The notes: a model not told the origin generated them from the sequence alone. A stretch of DNA of 8,682 bases from Planktothrix sp. UBA8402 (GCA_003456035.1 DMPJ01000431.1:1586-10267), one strand, 5' to 3'; positions 1 to 4,937 are shown, numbered from the stretch's first letter. Made by a program: numbers and translations.

Positions 1-8
1 ATCTAAAA

Positions 9-23
9 GAACCCGCCCGTACC
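9..23. repeat. Partial GAACCCGCCC repeat end near the window edge
   Basis: GAACCCGCCC at 9-18 followed by GTACC matches the right end of the palindromic repeat family at 1501-1745 (GAACCCGCCCCTAC), with G replacing one C. Its partner arm would lie before base 1, so this is either half an element or a degenerate copy. The remaining DNA up to 70 contains only a small stem: AGACGTGC (45-52) can pair with GTGCGTCT (58-65) if G-U pairs are allowed. I see no gene in this stretch. Confidence 0.45.
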
Positions 24-70
24 ATTAATTAGTGTTCAGTATAGAGACGTGCCAAGAGTGCGTCTGTAAG

Positions 71-117
71 AGTTAACAGTTAACTGATAACATTTAACAT
101 TTAACTGTTAACTGTTC
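71..117. repeat. 7-bp tandem (heptad) repeat array across the hisG stop
   Basis: Consecutive heptads AGTTAAC, AGTTAAC, TGATAAC, ATTTAAC, ATTTAAC, TGTTAAC and a partial TGTTC follow a consensus NNTTAAC. The array covers the last codons and the stop of hisG (94-96), so the final residues of HisG are encoded by repeat DNA. The outer units also form a 13-bp inverted repeat, AGTTAACAGTTAA (71-83) with TTAACTGTTAACT (101-113), giving a potential hairpin at the hisG 3' end. Heptad arrays of this kind resemble the STRR sequences known from cyanobacteria. There is no clear U-tract, so a terminator role is only possible. Confidence 0.75.
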
Positions 118-738
118 TTCAATTTGAGTAATTAAATCTTTGAGTCCGCCCGTATTTAAACGATAACTTAAGGGATGAGCAATTAAGTAGGCTGTACTTT
201 CAAATAAAACCTCAATTTCTGTTAATCCATTTTGCTGTAATGTTTTACCCGTAGAGACTAAATCCACAATAGCTTCAGACATTCCCGTAATCGGCCCCAA
301 TTCAACGGAGCCATATAGTGGTATGATTTCTACTGGTAAATCCAAACTCTCAAAATACTCACTGGCACAGTGGACAAATTTAGAAGCTACCCGACTATGG
401 GGCGGTAATTCTACCGGAATTTGATAGGGACTTGATTGTTTAACCGCAACCGACATCCGACATTTGCCAAACTTGAGATCAACCAGAGAAGCCACTTGAG
501 GCTTTTTCTCCCGCAGGACATCATAACCGACAATTCCTAATTGGGCTTGACCATATTCCACATAAACCGGGACATCTTGCGCCCGCACTAATAACGCCTT
601 GGCCGTTTGGGTGGGATCATGGATTTGCAGTTGTCGATTGCTGGGATCTAAAAAAGCACTAAAATCAAGTCCGACGGCTTGCAGAAGCCGAATAGTATCT
701 ATCAATAAAGCGCCTTTAGGCAGTGCTACGGTGATCAT
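94..738 (-). CDS. hisG: ATP phosphoribosyltransferase catalytic subunit HisG, short form
   Basis: HisG condenses ATP with PRPP to form phosphoribosyl-ATP, the committed step of histidine biosynthesis in the cytoplasm. At 214 residues it is the short form, which lacks the C-terminal regulatory ACT-like domain and normally needs HisZ as a partner; hisZ is not in this window. The N-terminus [11 protein letters not shown] is typical, followed by the [11 protein letters not shown] segment (residues 67-77) and [13 protein letters not shown] (87-99). The PRPP-binding loop lies at about 146-168, with [20 protein letters not shown] nearly canonical. The ATG at 738 gives the expected N-terminus. No strong Shine-Dalgarno is visible, as is common in cyanobacteria. 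The C-terminal LTVKC is encoded by a heptad repeat array and may differ between strains. The gene diverges from the GST gene across 102 bp, which must hold both promoters. Confidence 0.95.
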   Translation of the reverse strand: MITVALPKGALLIDTIRLLQAVGLDFSAFLDPSNRQLQIHDPTQTAKALLVRAQDVPVYVEYGQAQLGIVGYDVLREKKPQVASLVDLKFGKCRMSVAVKQSSPYQIPVELPPHSRVASKFVHCASEYFESLDLPVEIIPLYGSVELGPITGMSEAIVDLVSTGKTLQQNGLTEIEVLFESTAYLIAHPLSYRLNTGGLKDLITQIEEQLTVKC

Positions 739-840
739 AGGGATGAGAAATCAGGGATTTGGGATTGATCAATACAGTCCGCCGAGAATTCGGTATCTGT
801 TGAAACTGCAATAATTACTTTAACTTTTATTTACCAGATT

Positions 841-1482
841 ATGGGACAGTTAACTCTGGTGATTGCCAATAAAAATTATTCTTCTTGGTCATTGCGTCCT
901 TGGTTACTTCTGAAGCAGGCCGGAATTAATTTTTCTGAAATTGTAATTTTTTTGGATACTCCCAACACCTACAAGCAAATCAGGCGCTATTCTCCATCGG
1001 GGAAAGTTCCGGTATTATTAGATGAAGATTTAACGATTTGGGAATCCTTGGCAATTTGTGAATATATTGCTGAGAATTTTATTAGTGATTTATGGCCTCA
1101 AGACCTAGAAGCTAGAACTTATGCTCGTTGTATTAGTTATGAAATGCACGCCGGATTTATCAATTTAAGGCAACAAATGCCGATGAATTGTCGGACTCGT
1201 TACCCCAGAGAAGGCATGAAACCGGATGTACAAACCGATATTGATCGAATCACCTCAATTTGGCGAGAATGTCGGGAACAATATGGCTCTCACGGTGAAT
1301 TTTTATTCGGAAATTTTACTATTGCTGATGCCATGTTTGCCCCGGTTATTTCTCGATTTATTACCTATGATGTCAAGTTAGGAGACATTGAACAAGATTA
1401 TGTTGAAACAATTTGGTCACTTCCAGCTATGCAGGAATGGATTAATGCGGCTTATTTAGAACCGGAAATGATCCACTTTTGA
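841..1482 (+). CDS. Glutathione S-transferase family protein
   Basis: A 213-residue cytosolic GST of the usual length. The N-terminal thioredoxin-like domain (about 1-82) begins IANKNYSSWSLRPWLLLK, where the Ser pair at 14-15 is the likely site activating glutathione. It continues with SGKVPVLL (53-60), containing the cis-proline P57, and the glutathione gamma-glutamyl binding pair E68-S69 in WESLAICEYIAE. The helical C-terminal domain has NFTIADAMFAPVISRF (158-173), with the N-capping box T160-x-x-D163 that marks the fold. Substrate is not predictable; detoxification of electrophiles is a family-level inference. The ATG at 841 is taken because homologous GSTs start at this point; no Shine-Dalgarno is apparent. 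The gene is divergent from hisG and followed by a repeat island rather than a cotranscribed gene. Confidence 0.9.
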   Translation: MGQLTLVIANKNYSSWSLRPWLLLKQAGINFSEIVIFLDTPNTYKQIRRYSPSGKVPVLLDEDLTIWESLAICEYIAENFISDLWPQDLEARTYARCISYEMHAGFINLRQQMPMNCRTRYPREGMKPDVQTDIDRITSIWRECREQYGSHGEFLFGNFTIADAMFAPVISRFITYDVKLGDIEQDYVETIWSLPAMQEWINAAYLEPEMIHF

Positions 1483-1502
1483 AGGGATTTTATGATCATC
1501 TG

Positions 1503-1556
1503 TAGGGGCGGGTTCTATAAAAAGTTATGTTTCCCAAAAATAACTGTTCAAAACCC
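1503..1556 (+). repeat. 54-bp repeat unit, copy 1 (right end lost)
   Basis: This unit matches 1583-1636 at 53 of 54 positions, the only difference being A1517 against G1597. It begins TAGGGGCGGGTTCT and ends CAAAACCC, then continues with TTTTGAAG instead of GCCCC. Its right terminal arm is therefore broken. The internal stem AGTTAT / ATAACT is kept. Confidence 0.85.
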
Positions 1557-1582
1557 TTTTGAAGTAGTCTTCATATAACCTT

Positions 1583-1641
1583 TAGGGGCGGGTTCTGTAA
1601 AAAGTTATGTTTCCCAAAAATAACTGTTCAAAACCCGCCCC
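1583..1641 (+). repeat. Repeat unit copy 2, complete with terminal inverted repeats
   Basis: GGGGCGGGTT at 1585-1594 pairs perfectly with AACCCGCCCC at 1632-1641. An inner pair, AGTTAT with ATAACT, surrounds a loop GTTTCCCAAAA, so the whole unit can fold into one long interrupted hairpin. It has the size and symmetry of a small MITE or REP-like element. It carries no coding capacity. Confidence 0.85.
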
Positions 1642-1686
1642 ACCCCGGCTTAATATTCAATTGATTATAAATTATGTTGAGTTTAT

Positions 1687-1740
1687 GGGCGGGTTTTGGT
1701 AGGTTATTTGTGGATATTATAGATTTATTTGAACCCGCCC
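1687..1740. repeat. Third palindromic unit with the same ends, different interior
   Basis: GGGCGGGTT (1687-1695) pairs with AACCCGCCC (1732-1740). The roughly 36-bp AT-rich interior is unrelated to the interior of the other two units, so only the terminal sequences are shared. This suggests that recognition depends on the ends. Confidence 0.7.
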
Positions 1741-1769
1741 CTACAGGCCCTAATTTTGGGAAAATTATT

Positions 1770-1784
1770 GTTAATTAGATTAAC
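1770..1784. promoter_or_regulatory. Palindrome upstream of the response regulator, possible operator
   Basis: GTTAAT-TAG-ATTAAC is a perfect 6-bp inverted repeat with a 3-bp spacer, 28 bp before the start codon at 1812. A GATAAT box at 1795-1800 could be the -10 element, which would place the palindrome in the core promoter. Autoregulation by the gene's own product is a reasonable but untested idea. The AT-rich setting makes short palindromes easy to find by chance. Confidence 0.3.
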
Positions 1785-1811
1785 TTTATCCTGAGATAAT
1801 ATTACTAAATT

Positions 1812-2492
1812 ATGCGAATTTTATTGGTTGATGATGAAATCGAATTAACAGATCCTTTAAGCCGGGTATTAACCAGGGAAGGGTATACAGTTGATATTGC
1901 CACAGATGGCTGTTTTGGCTGTGATTTAGCTCGTAAAAATCAGTATGATTTATTGATTTTAGATTGGATGTTACCGCAAAAATCCGGTTTAGAAATTTGT
2001 CAGGAATTGCGATCGCATTCTGACCGAACACCAATTCTATTTTTAACCGCAAAAGACACCCTAGATGATCGAGTTCAAGGGTTAGATGCTGGGGCAGATG
2101 ACTATTTAATGAAACCCTTTGAATTACGCGAATTATTAGCTAGAGTCCGCGCCTTAATGCGTCGTTATCAAGTTATAGAATCCTCCGTTAATTCTAACCG
2201 TTTGCAAGTCTTAGACTTAGAATTAGACCTCGATAATCAACTCGCCTATCGAGGTGGACGGATGATTGATTTATCAGAAAAAGAAAGCCAACTTTTAGCT
2301 TATTTGATGCGCTCTCCAGGACAGTTATTAACCCATGATCAAATTCATCAACATCTCTGGGGAGATGGTGAACAACCGAGCAGCAATGTATTAGCAGCAC
2401 AAATTCGCCTGTTAAGAAGAAAAATCGAAACTACCGGAGAAATCCCCCTAATTCACACGGTTTATGGGAAAGGATATCGTTTGGGAGAATAG
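1812..2492 (+). CDS. OmpR/PhoB-family response regulator (RppA/ManR-like)
   Basis: A two-component transcription factor of 226 residues. The receiver domain (1-118) has the acidic pocket D7-D8, phospho-acceptor D51 in LLILDWMLP, the switch threonine T79 in ILFLTAKD, and K101 in the YLMKPFELRELLARVRAL block. The C-terminal winged-helix DNA-binding domain (about 130-226) includes LSEKESQLLAYLM, the recognition-helix region SSNVLAAQIRLLRRKIE, and the terminal wing IHTVYGKGYRLGE. The overall wording of both domains is closest, from memory, to cyanobacterial metal- or redox-responsive regulators annotated RppA or ManR. The exact paralogue is not certain. RppA genes are usually followed by a kinase gene (rppB), but none follows here within the 323 bp before the next gene on the opposite strand. 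It may therefore be an orphan that relies on a distant kinase. It contains one HIP1 octamer (2009-2016). Confidence 0.9.
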   Translation: MRILLVDDEIELTDPLSRVLTREGYTVDIATDGCFGCDLARKNQYDLLILDWMLPQKSGLEICQELRSHSDRTPILFLTAKDTLDDRVQGLDAGADDYLMKPFELRELLARVRALMRRYQVIESSVNSNRLQVLDLELDLDNQLAYRGGRMIDLSEKESQLLAYLMRSPGQLLTHDQIHQHLWGDGEQPSSNVLAAQIRLLRRKIETTGEIPLIHTVYGKGYRLGE

Positions 2493-2576
2493 TTTATTAG
2501 TTTTAATATCGACATCAAGAGTTACTTTCAGGTAAATAACATCGTTACTAAAACTTACTCACAATTTACTCTTTAA

Positions 2577-2620
2577 AAACTCCAGTAGATCGAGCGAAAA
2601 GCTTTGCTATGCTGGAGTTT
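2577..2620. repeat. Imperfect hairpin in the 2493-2768 intergenic region
   Basis: AAACTCCAG (2577-2585) pairs perfectly with CTGGAGTTT (2612-2620). Inside the loop AGCGAAA and TTTGCT can form a second stem with one bulge. It sits about 85 bp after the response regulator stop and could stabilise or end that transcript, but no T-run follows directly. The rest of 2493-2768 shows no convincing gene. Two open frames cross it in opposite directions, but neither resembles a known family. Confidence 0.4.
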
Positions 2621-2768
2621 CTGTTTGGCTTGCAAGTATTTTTTGACACTCTCAGTCCAAATTTTTCGGAGCTAAAAGACAAGGGTAAATTTCTTTGTCG
2701 GATCAAATTGTGATTTTGTTCAAGAAATGCCCTAACAGGACAAGGCACAAGAAATTAATGTGGTGAGG

Positions 2769-2809
2769 GCGATCGCTATTCCTGTGAGTCGTGATTTTTA
2801 GGCGATCGC
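2769..2809. repeat. 41-bp double-HIP1 element, copy 1
   Basis: Two perfect GCGATCGC octamers (2769-2776 and 2802-2809) flank the 25-nt spacer TATTCCTGTGAGTCGTGA + TTTTTAG. The same layout and nearly the same spacer recur at 3539-3579, 3609-3649 and 4267-4307. HIP1 is self-complementary, so the two octamers can also pair to form a hairpin. The element ends 6 bp from the stop codon of the RelE-like toxin gene and may act as its transcript end. Confidence 0.8.
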
Positions 2810-2815
2810 TTTCAA

Positions 2816-3085
2816 TTAATAGACTTGATCGTGATTACCAATATCAACAAAAACGGCTTTTTCTTCGTCTGTAAAATAAAATATCACTCTTTGATTATAC
2901 TCAATACTAAAACTCCACAGTTCTTTAAGTTTACCTGATAATTTATGAGTTTTGAGAGATGGATCAAACGGATTTTCTTTGAATTTTTCTAGCTTTATCC
3001 GAAATTTTCTTTCTAACTCATGGTTGCCTTGAAAACGTTTTTTGAAGGCTCGCTTAAAAGAATCATCAAAACTAATTTCTATCAT
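2816..3085 (-). CDS. RelE/YafQ-family toxin, type II toxin-antitoxin system
   Basis: An 89-residue protein of the ParE/RelE fold, probably an mRNA interferase that cleaves transcripts on the ribosome when its antitoxin is degraded. The family pattern is clear: an N-terminal helical hairpin rich in Lys and Arg, then DPSLKTHKLSGKLKELWSF (residues 41-59), IEYNQRVIFYF (61-71) and the terminal VFVDIGNHDQVY. H47, R66 and H85 are the likely catalytic or RNA-contacting residues by comparison with YafQ-type toxins. The gene appears intact, at the family's usual length. Its ATG shares one base with the antitoxin stop (TAATG), which indicates translational coupling. A gyrase-poisoning ParE activity cannot be excluded from sequence alone. 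Confidence 0.88.
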   Translation of the reverse strand: MIEISFDDSFKRAFKKRFQGNHELERKFRIKLEKFKENPFDPSLKTHKLSGKLKELWSFSIEYNQRVIFYFTDEEKAVFVDIGNHDQVY

Positions 3086-3291
3086 TATTCTTCTAAAAAC
3101 TGCATTAGTTGATCAATATCCGAGGAAAATTTTAGTTTTCCTTCTTTCTCGTTCTGTTTGGCTAATAAATAGTTTTGATAAATTTCGTCACGTTGCTCTT
3201 CTCTTAAAAACTGTTCCAAAAGAGATTGTATCTCTTTTTTTTCGTCCAATGATAGAGTTTTAATAGCTTCTACGACTTCACTAAAGGTCAT
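3085..3291 (-). CDS. Antitoxin partner of the RelE/YafQ-like toxin
   Basis: A 68-residue acidic, mostly helical protein starting MTFSEVVEAIKTLSLDEKKE and ending in a hydrophobic segment, IDQLMQFLEE, that probably wraps the toxin. Position (directly upstream and overlapping the toxin start by one base), size and composition identify it as the antitoxin. I do not see a classical ribbon-helix-helix or AbrB motif, so the DNA-binding mode is unclear. A strong AAGGAG Shine-Dalgarno lies 6 bp before the ATG. Just upstream, AAAAAT-TTTAT-ATTTTT (3304-3320) is an AT-rich palindrome that could be an autoregulatory site. Confidence 0.82.
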   Translation of the reverse strand: MTFSEVVEAIKTLSLDEKKEIQSLLEQFLREEQRDEIYQNYLLAKQNEKEGKLKFSSDIDQLMQFLEE

Positions 3292-3297
3292 ATTTAT

Positions 3298-3303
3298 CTC
3301 CTT
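3298..3303 (-). promoter_or_regulatory. Strong Shine-Dalgarno of the antitoxin gene
   Basis: AAGGAG on the minus strand, 6 bp before the ATG at 3291. It fixes the start of the antitoxin and stands out because the neighbouring core genes lack recognisable Shine-Dalgarno sequences. High antitoxin translation is expected in such operons. Confidence 0.8.
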
Positions 3304-3538
3304 AAAAATTTTATATTTTTGTTTCTATAGATAGTTTATCAGCGATCGCCTCTAACTCAAAACCAATACACTGATCGCTGTCTCATTTTAGCTTTGCGAT
3401 CGCATCTACGGTTACAGCTTAAAGTGCAATCTGGCTTCTGGTTAGTGCTACCAGAGAAAAGCAATTCTGGGTTTCCTGTTGTCAACTCAGCCTACGAAGC
3501 GGCGATCGCCTCAATTATCTGTTAAAGGTTTGCTGTAG

Positions 3539-3579
3539 GCGATCGCCATTATTGTGAGTCGTAATTTTTAGGCGATCGC
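3539..3579. repeat. 41-bp double-HIP1 element, copy 2
   Basis: HIP1 octamers at 3539-3546 and 3572-3579, with the spacer CATTATTGTGAGTCGTAATT + TTTAG. It keeps the GTGAGTCGT core and the 33-bp octamer spacing of the other copies. It straddles the junction between the two tandem 70-bp units. Confidence 0.8.
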
Positions 3580-3608
3580 CTCAATTATCTGTTAAAGGTT
3601 TGCTGTAG

Positions 3609-3649
3609 GCGATCGCTATTCCTGTGAGTTGTGATTATTAGGCGATCGC
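3609..3649. repeat. 41-bp double-HIP1 element, copy 3
   Basis: HIP1 octamers at 3609-3616 and 3642-3649, spacer TATTCCTGTGAGTTGTGATT + ATTAG. It lies one base from the stop codon of the vapC remnant. This mirrors copy 1, which lies beside the RelE-like toxin stop. Confidence 0.8.
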
Positions 3650-3650
3650 T

Positions 3651-3925
3651 TCAGTTAATAGACATCAAATTCTCAAAAGGATGACGATTTTTCCATCGGT
3701 AAGTATTAAAGTCCCGAAAATCAACAGATAGAATCCGCCCATGCCCCAAATGTTCGGCAAGAATAATCAATGAAGCATCCGCTAAATCCATTGGCAGAGA
3801 ACTATATTGATTCATCAATTCACTGATTCTTTTCCCATCTTGAACCTTGAGATCAAAAACTTAACATGATAATCATCACGGCGATTGATTAATGCTATCC
3901 AAAAGCCAGAATCAACGATGACCAT
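3651..3925 (-). pseudogene. vapC: Broken VapC-type PIN-domain toxin (internal deletion and frameshift)
   Basis: VapC toxins are Mg-dependent RNases of about 130-140 residues. Here the first 22 codons (3860-3925) read MVIVDSGFWIALINRRDDYH and carry the first catalytic aspartate. The remaining 69 codons (3654-3860) lie in a different frame and read on through SSLPMDLADASLIILAEHLG to DFNTYRWKNRHPFENL, with the later acidic residues (LADAS, SVDFRD). About 45 central residues, including the expected second acidic residue, are missing, so the product should be inactive. Its ATG overlaps the upstream antitoxin's 3' end by 14 bp, the usual vapBC layout. The stop is at 3651-3653, directly against a double-HIP1 repeat. 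A sequencing error could explain a frameshift but not the missing middle. Confidence 0.85.
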
Positions 3926-4190
3926 ATTTTTCGTTAAGACTTTCAGTGAGATATTGCTTGTAATTAACCGACAAATCAGAGTCCCCTTCAGCACAACCAA
4001 TCAACCCTGATTCCCTAAGAAGTTGCAAAGGCTTTACAGAGGATTCTTGATATAATTTTTCATAGTAAAGATCGATCGCCGCTTTCATGATGTCAGACGC
4101 ACCTTGATTGGTACGCTGGCGAATGTAATTAAACTTATTAGCGCGATCGCTATCGAGCCTTGCATTAACTCTCATATTTTTGCTTGTCAT
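3912..4190 (-). CDS. Ribbon-helix-helix antitoxin (VapB-like), partner of the broken VapC
   Basis: About 92 residues from the ATG at 4190, starting MTSKNMRVNARLDSDRA. The N-terminal part has a beta strand (MRVNARL), then a helix-turn-helix pair ending GASDIMKAAIDLYYEKLYQE, the pattern of MetJ/Arc-type antitoxins that repress their own operon. The C-terminal tail (ESGLIGCAEGDSDLSVNYKQ and beyond) is the probable toxin-binding part and looks complete. A TTG at 4205 is in frame and would add five residues. I prefer the ATG because it matches the usual family start. The cognate toxin downstream is deleted and frameshifted, so this is now an orphan antitoxin that may still repress or cross-neutralise related toxins. 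Confidence 0.85.
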   Translation of the reverse strand: MTSKNMRVNARLDSDRANKFNYIRQRTNQGASDIMKAAIDLYYEKLYQESSVKPLQLLRESGLIGCAEGDSDLSVNYKQYLTESLNEKYGHR

Positions 4191-4205
4191 AACTCTGTAT
4201 GACAA
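4184..4205. promoter_or_regulatory. 8-bp inverted repeat across the antitoxin start, candidate operator
   Basis: TTGTCATA (4184-4191) and TATGACAA (4198-4205) are perfect inverted repeats separated by ACTCTG. The left arm contains the ATG of the ribbon-helix-helix antitoxin, and a TATAGT box at 4207-4212 on the minus strand lies just upstream. A repressor bound here would block the operon's own promoter or start, as expected for this antitoxin class. It could also act as an RNA hairpin controlling translation. Confidence 0.5.
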
Positions 4206-4266
4206 TACTATAGCTCAAAAAATTCAAAGACTCTTACACGATAGTCCGAATTATATTCAGAGTATT

Positions 4267-4307
4267 GAGATCGCTATTACCGTGAGTCGTGAGTTTTAGG
4301 CGATCAC
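4267..4307. repeat. 41-bp double-HIP1 element, copy 4 (degenerate)
   Basis: GAGATCGC (4267-4274) and GCGATCAC (4300-4307) are single-base variants of HIP1 at the same 33-bp spacing. The spacer TATTACCGTGAGTCGTGA + GTTTTAG retains the GTGAGTCGT core. Conservation of the spacer despite damage to the octamers argues that the whole 41 bp moved or was copied as a unit. Confidence 0.7.
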
Positions 4308-4312
4308 TTAGT

Positions 4313-4342
4313 AATTATTGGTCTTTGCGATCGCCAATAATT
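4313..4342. repeat. Inverted repeat with a HIP1 loop
   Basis: AATTATTGG (4313-4321) pairs with CCAATAATT (4334-4342), with a 12-nt loop that includes most of a HIP1 octamer. It could form a hairpin at the end of transcripts from the minus-strand genes above it, though no U-run follows. The flanking 4343-4433 has no gene I can support. Confidence 0.45.
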
Positions 4343-4433
4343 TCTCCCAACTCATCAACGAAGCAAATCATTTTTGAGTGCTTAATTTCGGCGATAAACA
4401 GATAACTTTAACGGGCGTTTCGGTTTGGTATAA

Positions 4434-4640
4434 CTATGTATTAGACGGAAAAATTCTGTTCAATATGACTACACCAGTCCGAATTTCATCTCGACGCTGT
4501 TTTGCTTCTGTTATCCATAGTGTTTGTATCGTTTCATCAACATCAAACTTCAAACTTTCGACTAATTTCTCGACGAGAAGCACTCTCGATGCACTGGGTA
4601 AAGACAATGCTTCTGTAATTAATTCCTCAACGGTTCGCAT
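4434..4640 (-). CDS. Unstab_antitox-type addiction module antitoxin with abnormal C-terminus
   Basis: The first 56 residues, starting MRTVEELITEALSLPSASR and running on through LVEKLVESL to WITEAKQRRDEIRTG, match the putative addiction-module component family (PF09720/TIGR02574), small proteins paired with RelE/ParE toxins. Family members normally continue with a segment like VQPISGEEALAQVRRL. Here residues 57-68 are VVILNRIFPSNT, unrelated to that tail, so the 3' end has been replaced at about base 4473. No toxin gene follows on the minus strand in 4205-4433. The ATG lies 22 bp inside the 3' end of the upstream gene, so translation may be coupled. It is probably a remnant antitoxin; whether it is still made or functional cannot be told. 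Confidence 0.65.
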   Translation of the reverse strand: MRTVEELITEALSLPSASRVLLVEKLVESLKFDVDETIQTLWITEAKQRRDEIRTGVVILNRIFPSNT

Positions 4641-4924
4641 AATCCAAGTTCTGCCATTAACTGTTCATGAGAAATATTGTTATGGCGTTCATCATGACGT
4701 TTTTTTGAGGTACTAATGGGAATATCGGCTAACGTTAAAACAGGTAAAGTTAACGCCTCTTGAAAAGCTTCAATATCCCTAGCTAACGCTTCCAAAGATT
4801 GACCGATGGGTTCTACTGCATTTTCTGTACAACTGATAATTGAGCCATCTTCAGTATAGAAGACTTCACGAATGATATAGTCACCATTCGGTTCTTGAAA
4901 AACACGATAATTCCAGTTCATCAT
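4619..4924 (-). CDS. Conserved small hypothetical protein (NWNYRVF family)
   Basis: From the ATG pair at 4924/4921 the product is about 101 residues, starting MMNWNYRVFQEPNGDYIIRE. It has a beta-rich N-terminal half (YRVFQEP, YIIREVFYTEDGSII) and a helical middle (LEALARDIEAFQEALTLPVL). The C-terminus is charged and ends KKRHDERHNNISHEQLMAEL plus a short tail. I do not recognise a function; it looks like a common small cyanobacterial protein. The open frame extends upstream to 5020, but an AGGAGGA Shine-Dalgarno at 4931-4937 favours the start at 4924 or 4921. It overlaps the addiction-module antitoxin gene by 22 bp, so the two were probably one operon. The N-terminal sequence is partly duplicated upstream at 4974-5027. 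Confidence 0.75.
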   Translation of the reverse strand: MMNWNYRVFQEPNGDYIIREVFYTEDGSIISCTENAVEPIGQSLEALARDIEAFQEALTLPVLTLADIPISTSKKRHDERHNNISHEQLMAELGLCEPLRN

Positions 4925-4930
4925 TCTATA

Positions 4931-4937
4931 TCCTCCT
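4931..4937 (-). promoter_or_regulatory. Shine-Dalgarno that sets the start of the NWNYRVF-family gene
   Basis: AGGAGGA on the minus strand lies 6 bp before the first ATG (4924) and 9 bp before the second (4921). It rules out the long upstream extension of the frame to 5020, which would translate through the remnant region. Confidence 0.8.

Larger units (their letters stand above)
1501..1745. repeat. Repeat island bounded by a perfect 15-bp inverted repeat
   Basis: TGTAGGGGCGGGTTC at 1501-1515 is the exact reverse complement of 1731-1745. Between them lie three related units, described separately, all using the ends GGGCGGGTT and AACCCGCCC. The block fills most of the 329 bp between the GST gene and the response regulator and contains no open reading frame of note. 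It looks like a nested set of non-autonomous, hairpin-forming elements. Structured RNA from it could end transcription of the GST gene, but no U-tract follows the stems. Confidence 0.75.
3501..3660. repeat. 70-bp tandem repeat containing double-HIP1 elements
   Basis: Units 3501-3570 and 3571-3640 match at 64 of 70 positions, the first 47 being identical, and a third partial unit starts at 3641. Each unit opens with GGCGATCGCC and carries a second HIP1 octamer 37 bp later. The array ends at the stop codon of the broken vapC gene. The stretch 3304-3500 before it has two more HIP1 sites (3342, 3396) and a small stem TCTGGT/ACCAGA (3437-3455), but no supportable gene. Confidence 0.85.

Noticed and set aside
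1501..1745. Possible CRISPR array, because of the repeated units
   Set aside because: Only two near-identical units occur, with an 80-bp period and internal palindromes, no set of regular unique spacers and no cas gene.
2577..2620. Possible integron attC site from the paired stems
   Set aside because: The characteristic GTTRRRY core and its complement are not placed as required, and no integrase is nearby.
2566..2748. 60-codon minus-strand frame after the response regulator
   Set aside because: No recognisable motif, no Shine-Dalgarno, and it runs through the hairpin at 2577-2620. Probably not a gene.
3331..3525. 65-codon open frame on the plus strand without an ATG, with protein-like wording (SGFWLVLPEKSNSGF)
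   Set aside because: It has no start codon, overlaps HIP1 repeats and the 70-bp tandem repeat, and matches no family I know. Chance openness is the simpler explanation.
3501..3660. Possible CRISPR-like repeat-spacer array at the HIP1 repeats
   Set aside because: The segments between the octamers are themselves repeated, not unique, so these are tandem repeats.
4378..4716. 112-codon plus-strand frame opposite the two small minus-strand genes
   Set aside because: Most of it is antisense to the addiction-module antitoxin and the NWNYRVF gene. Its first 25 residues look somewhat protein-like, but I cannot assign them and there is no Shine-Dalgarno.
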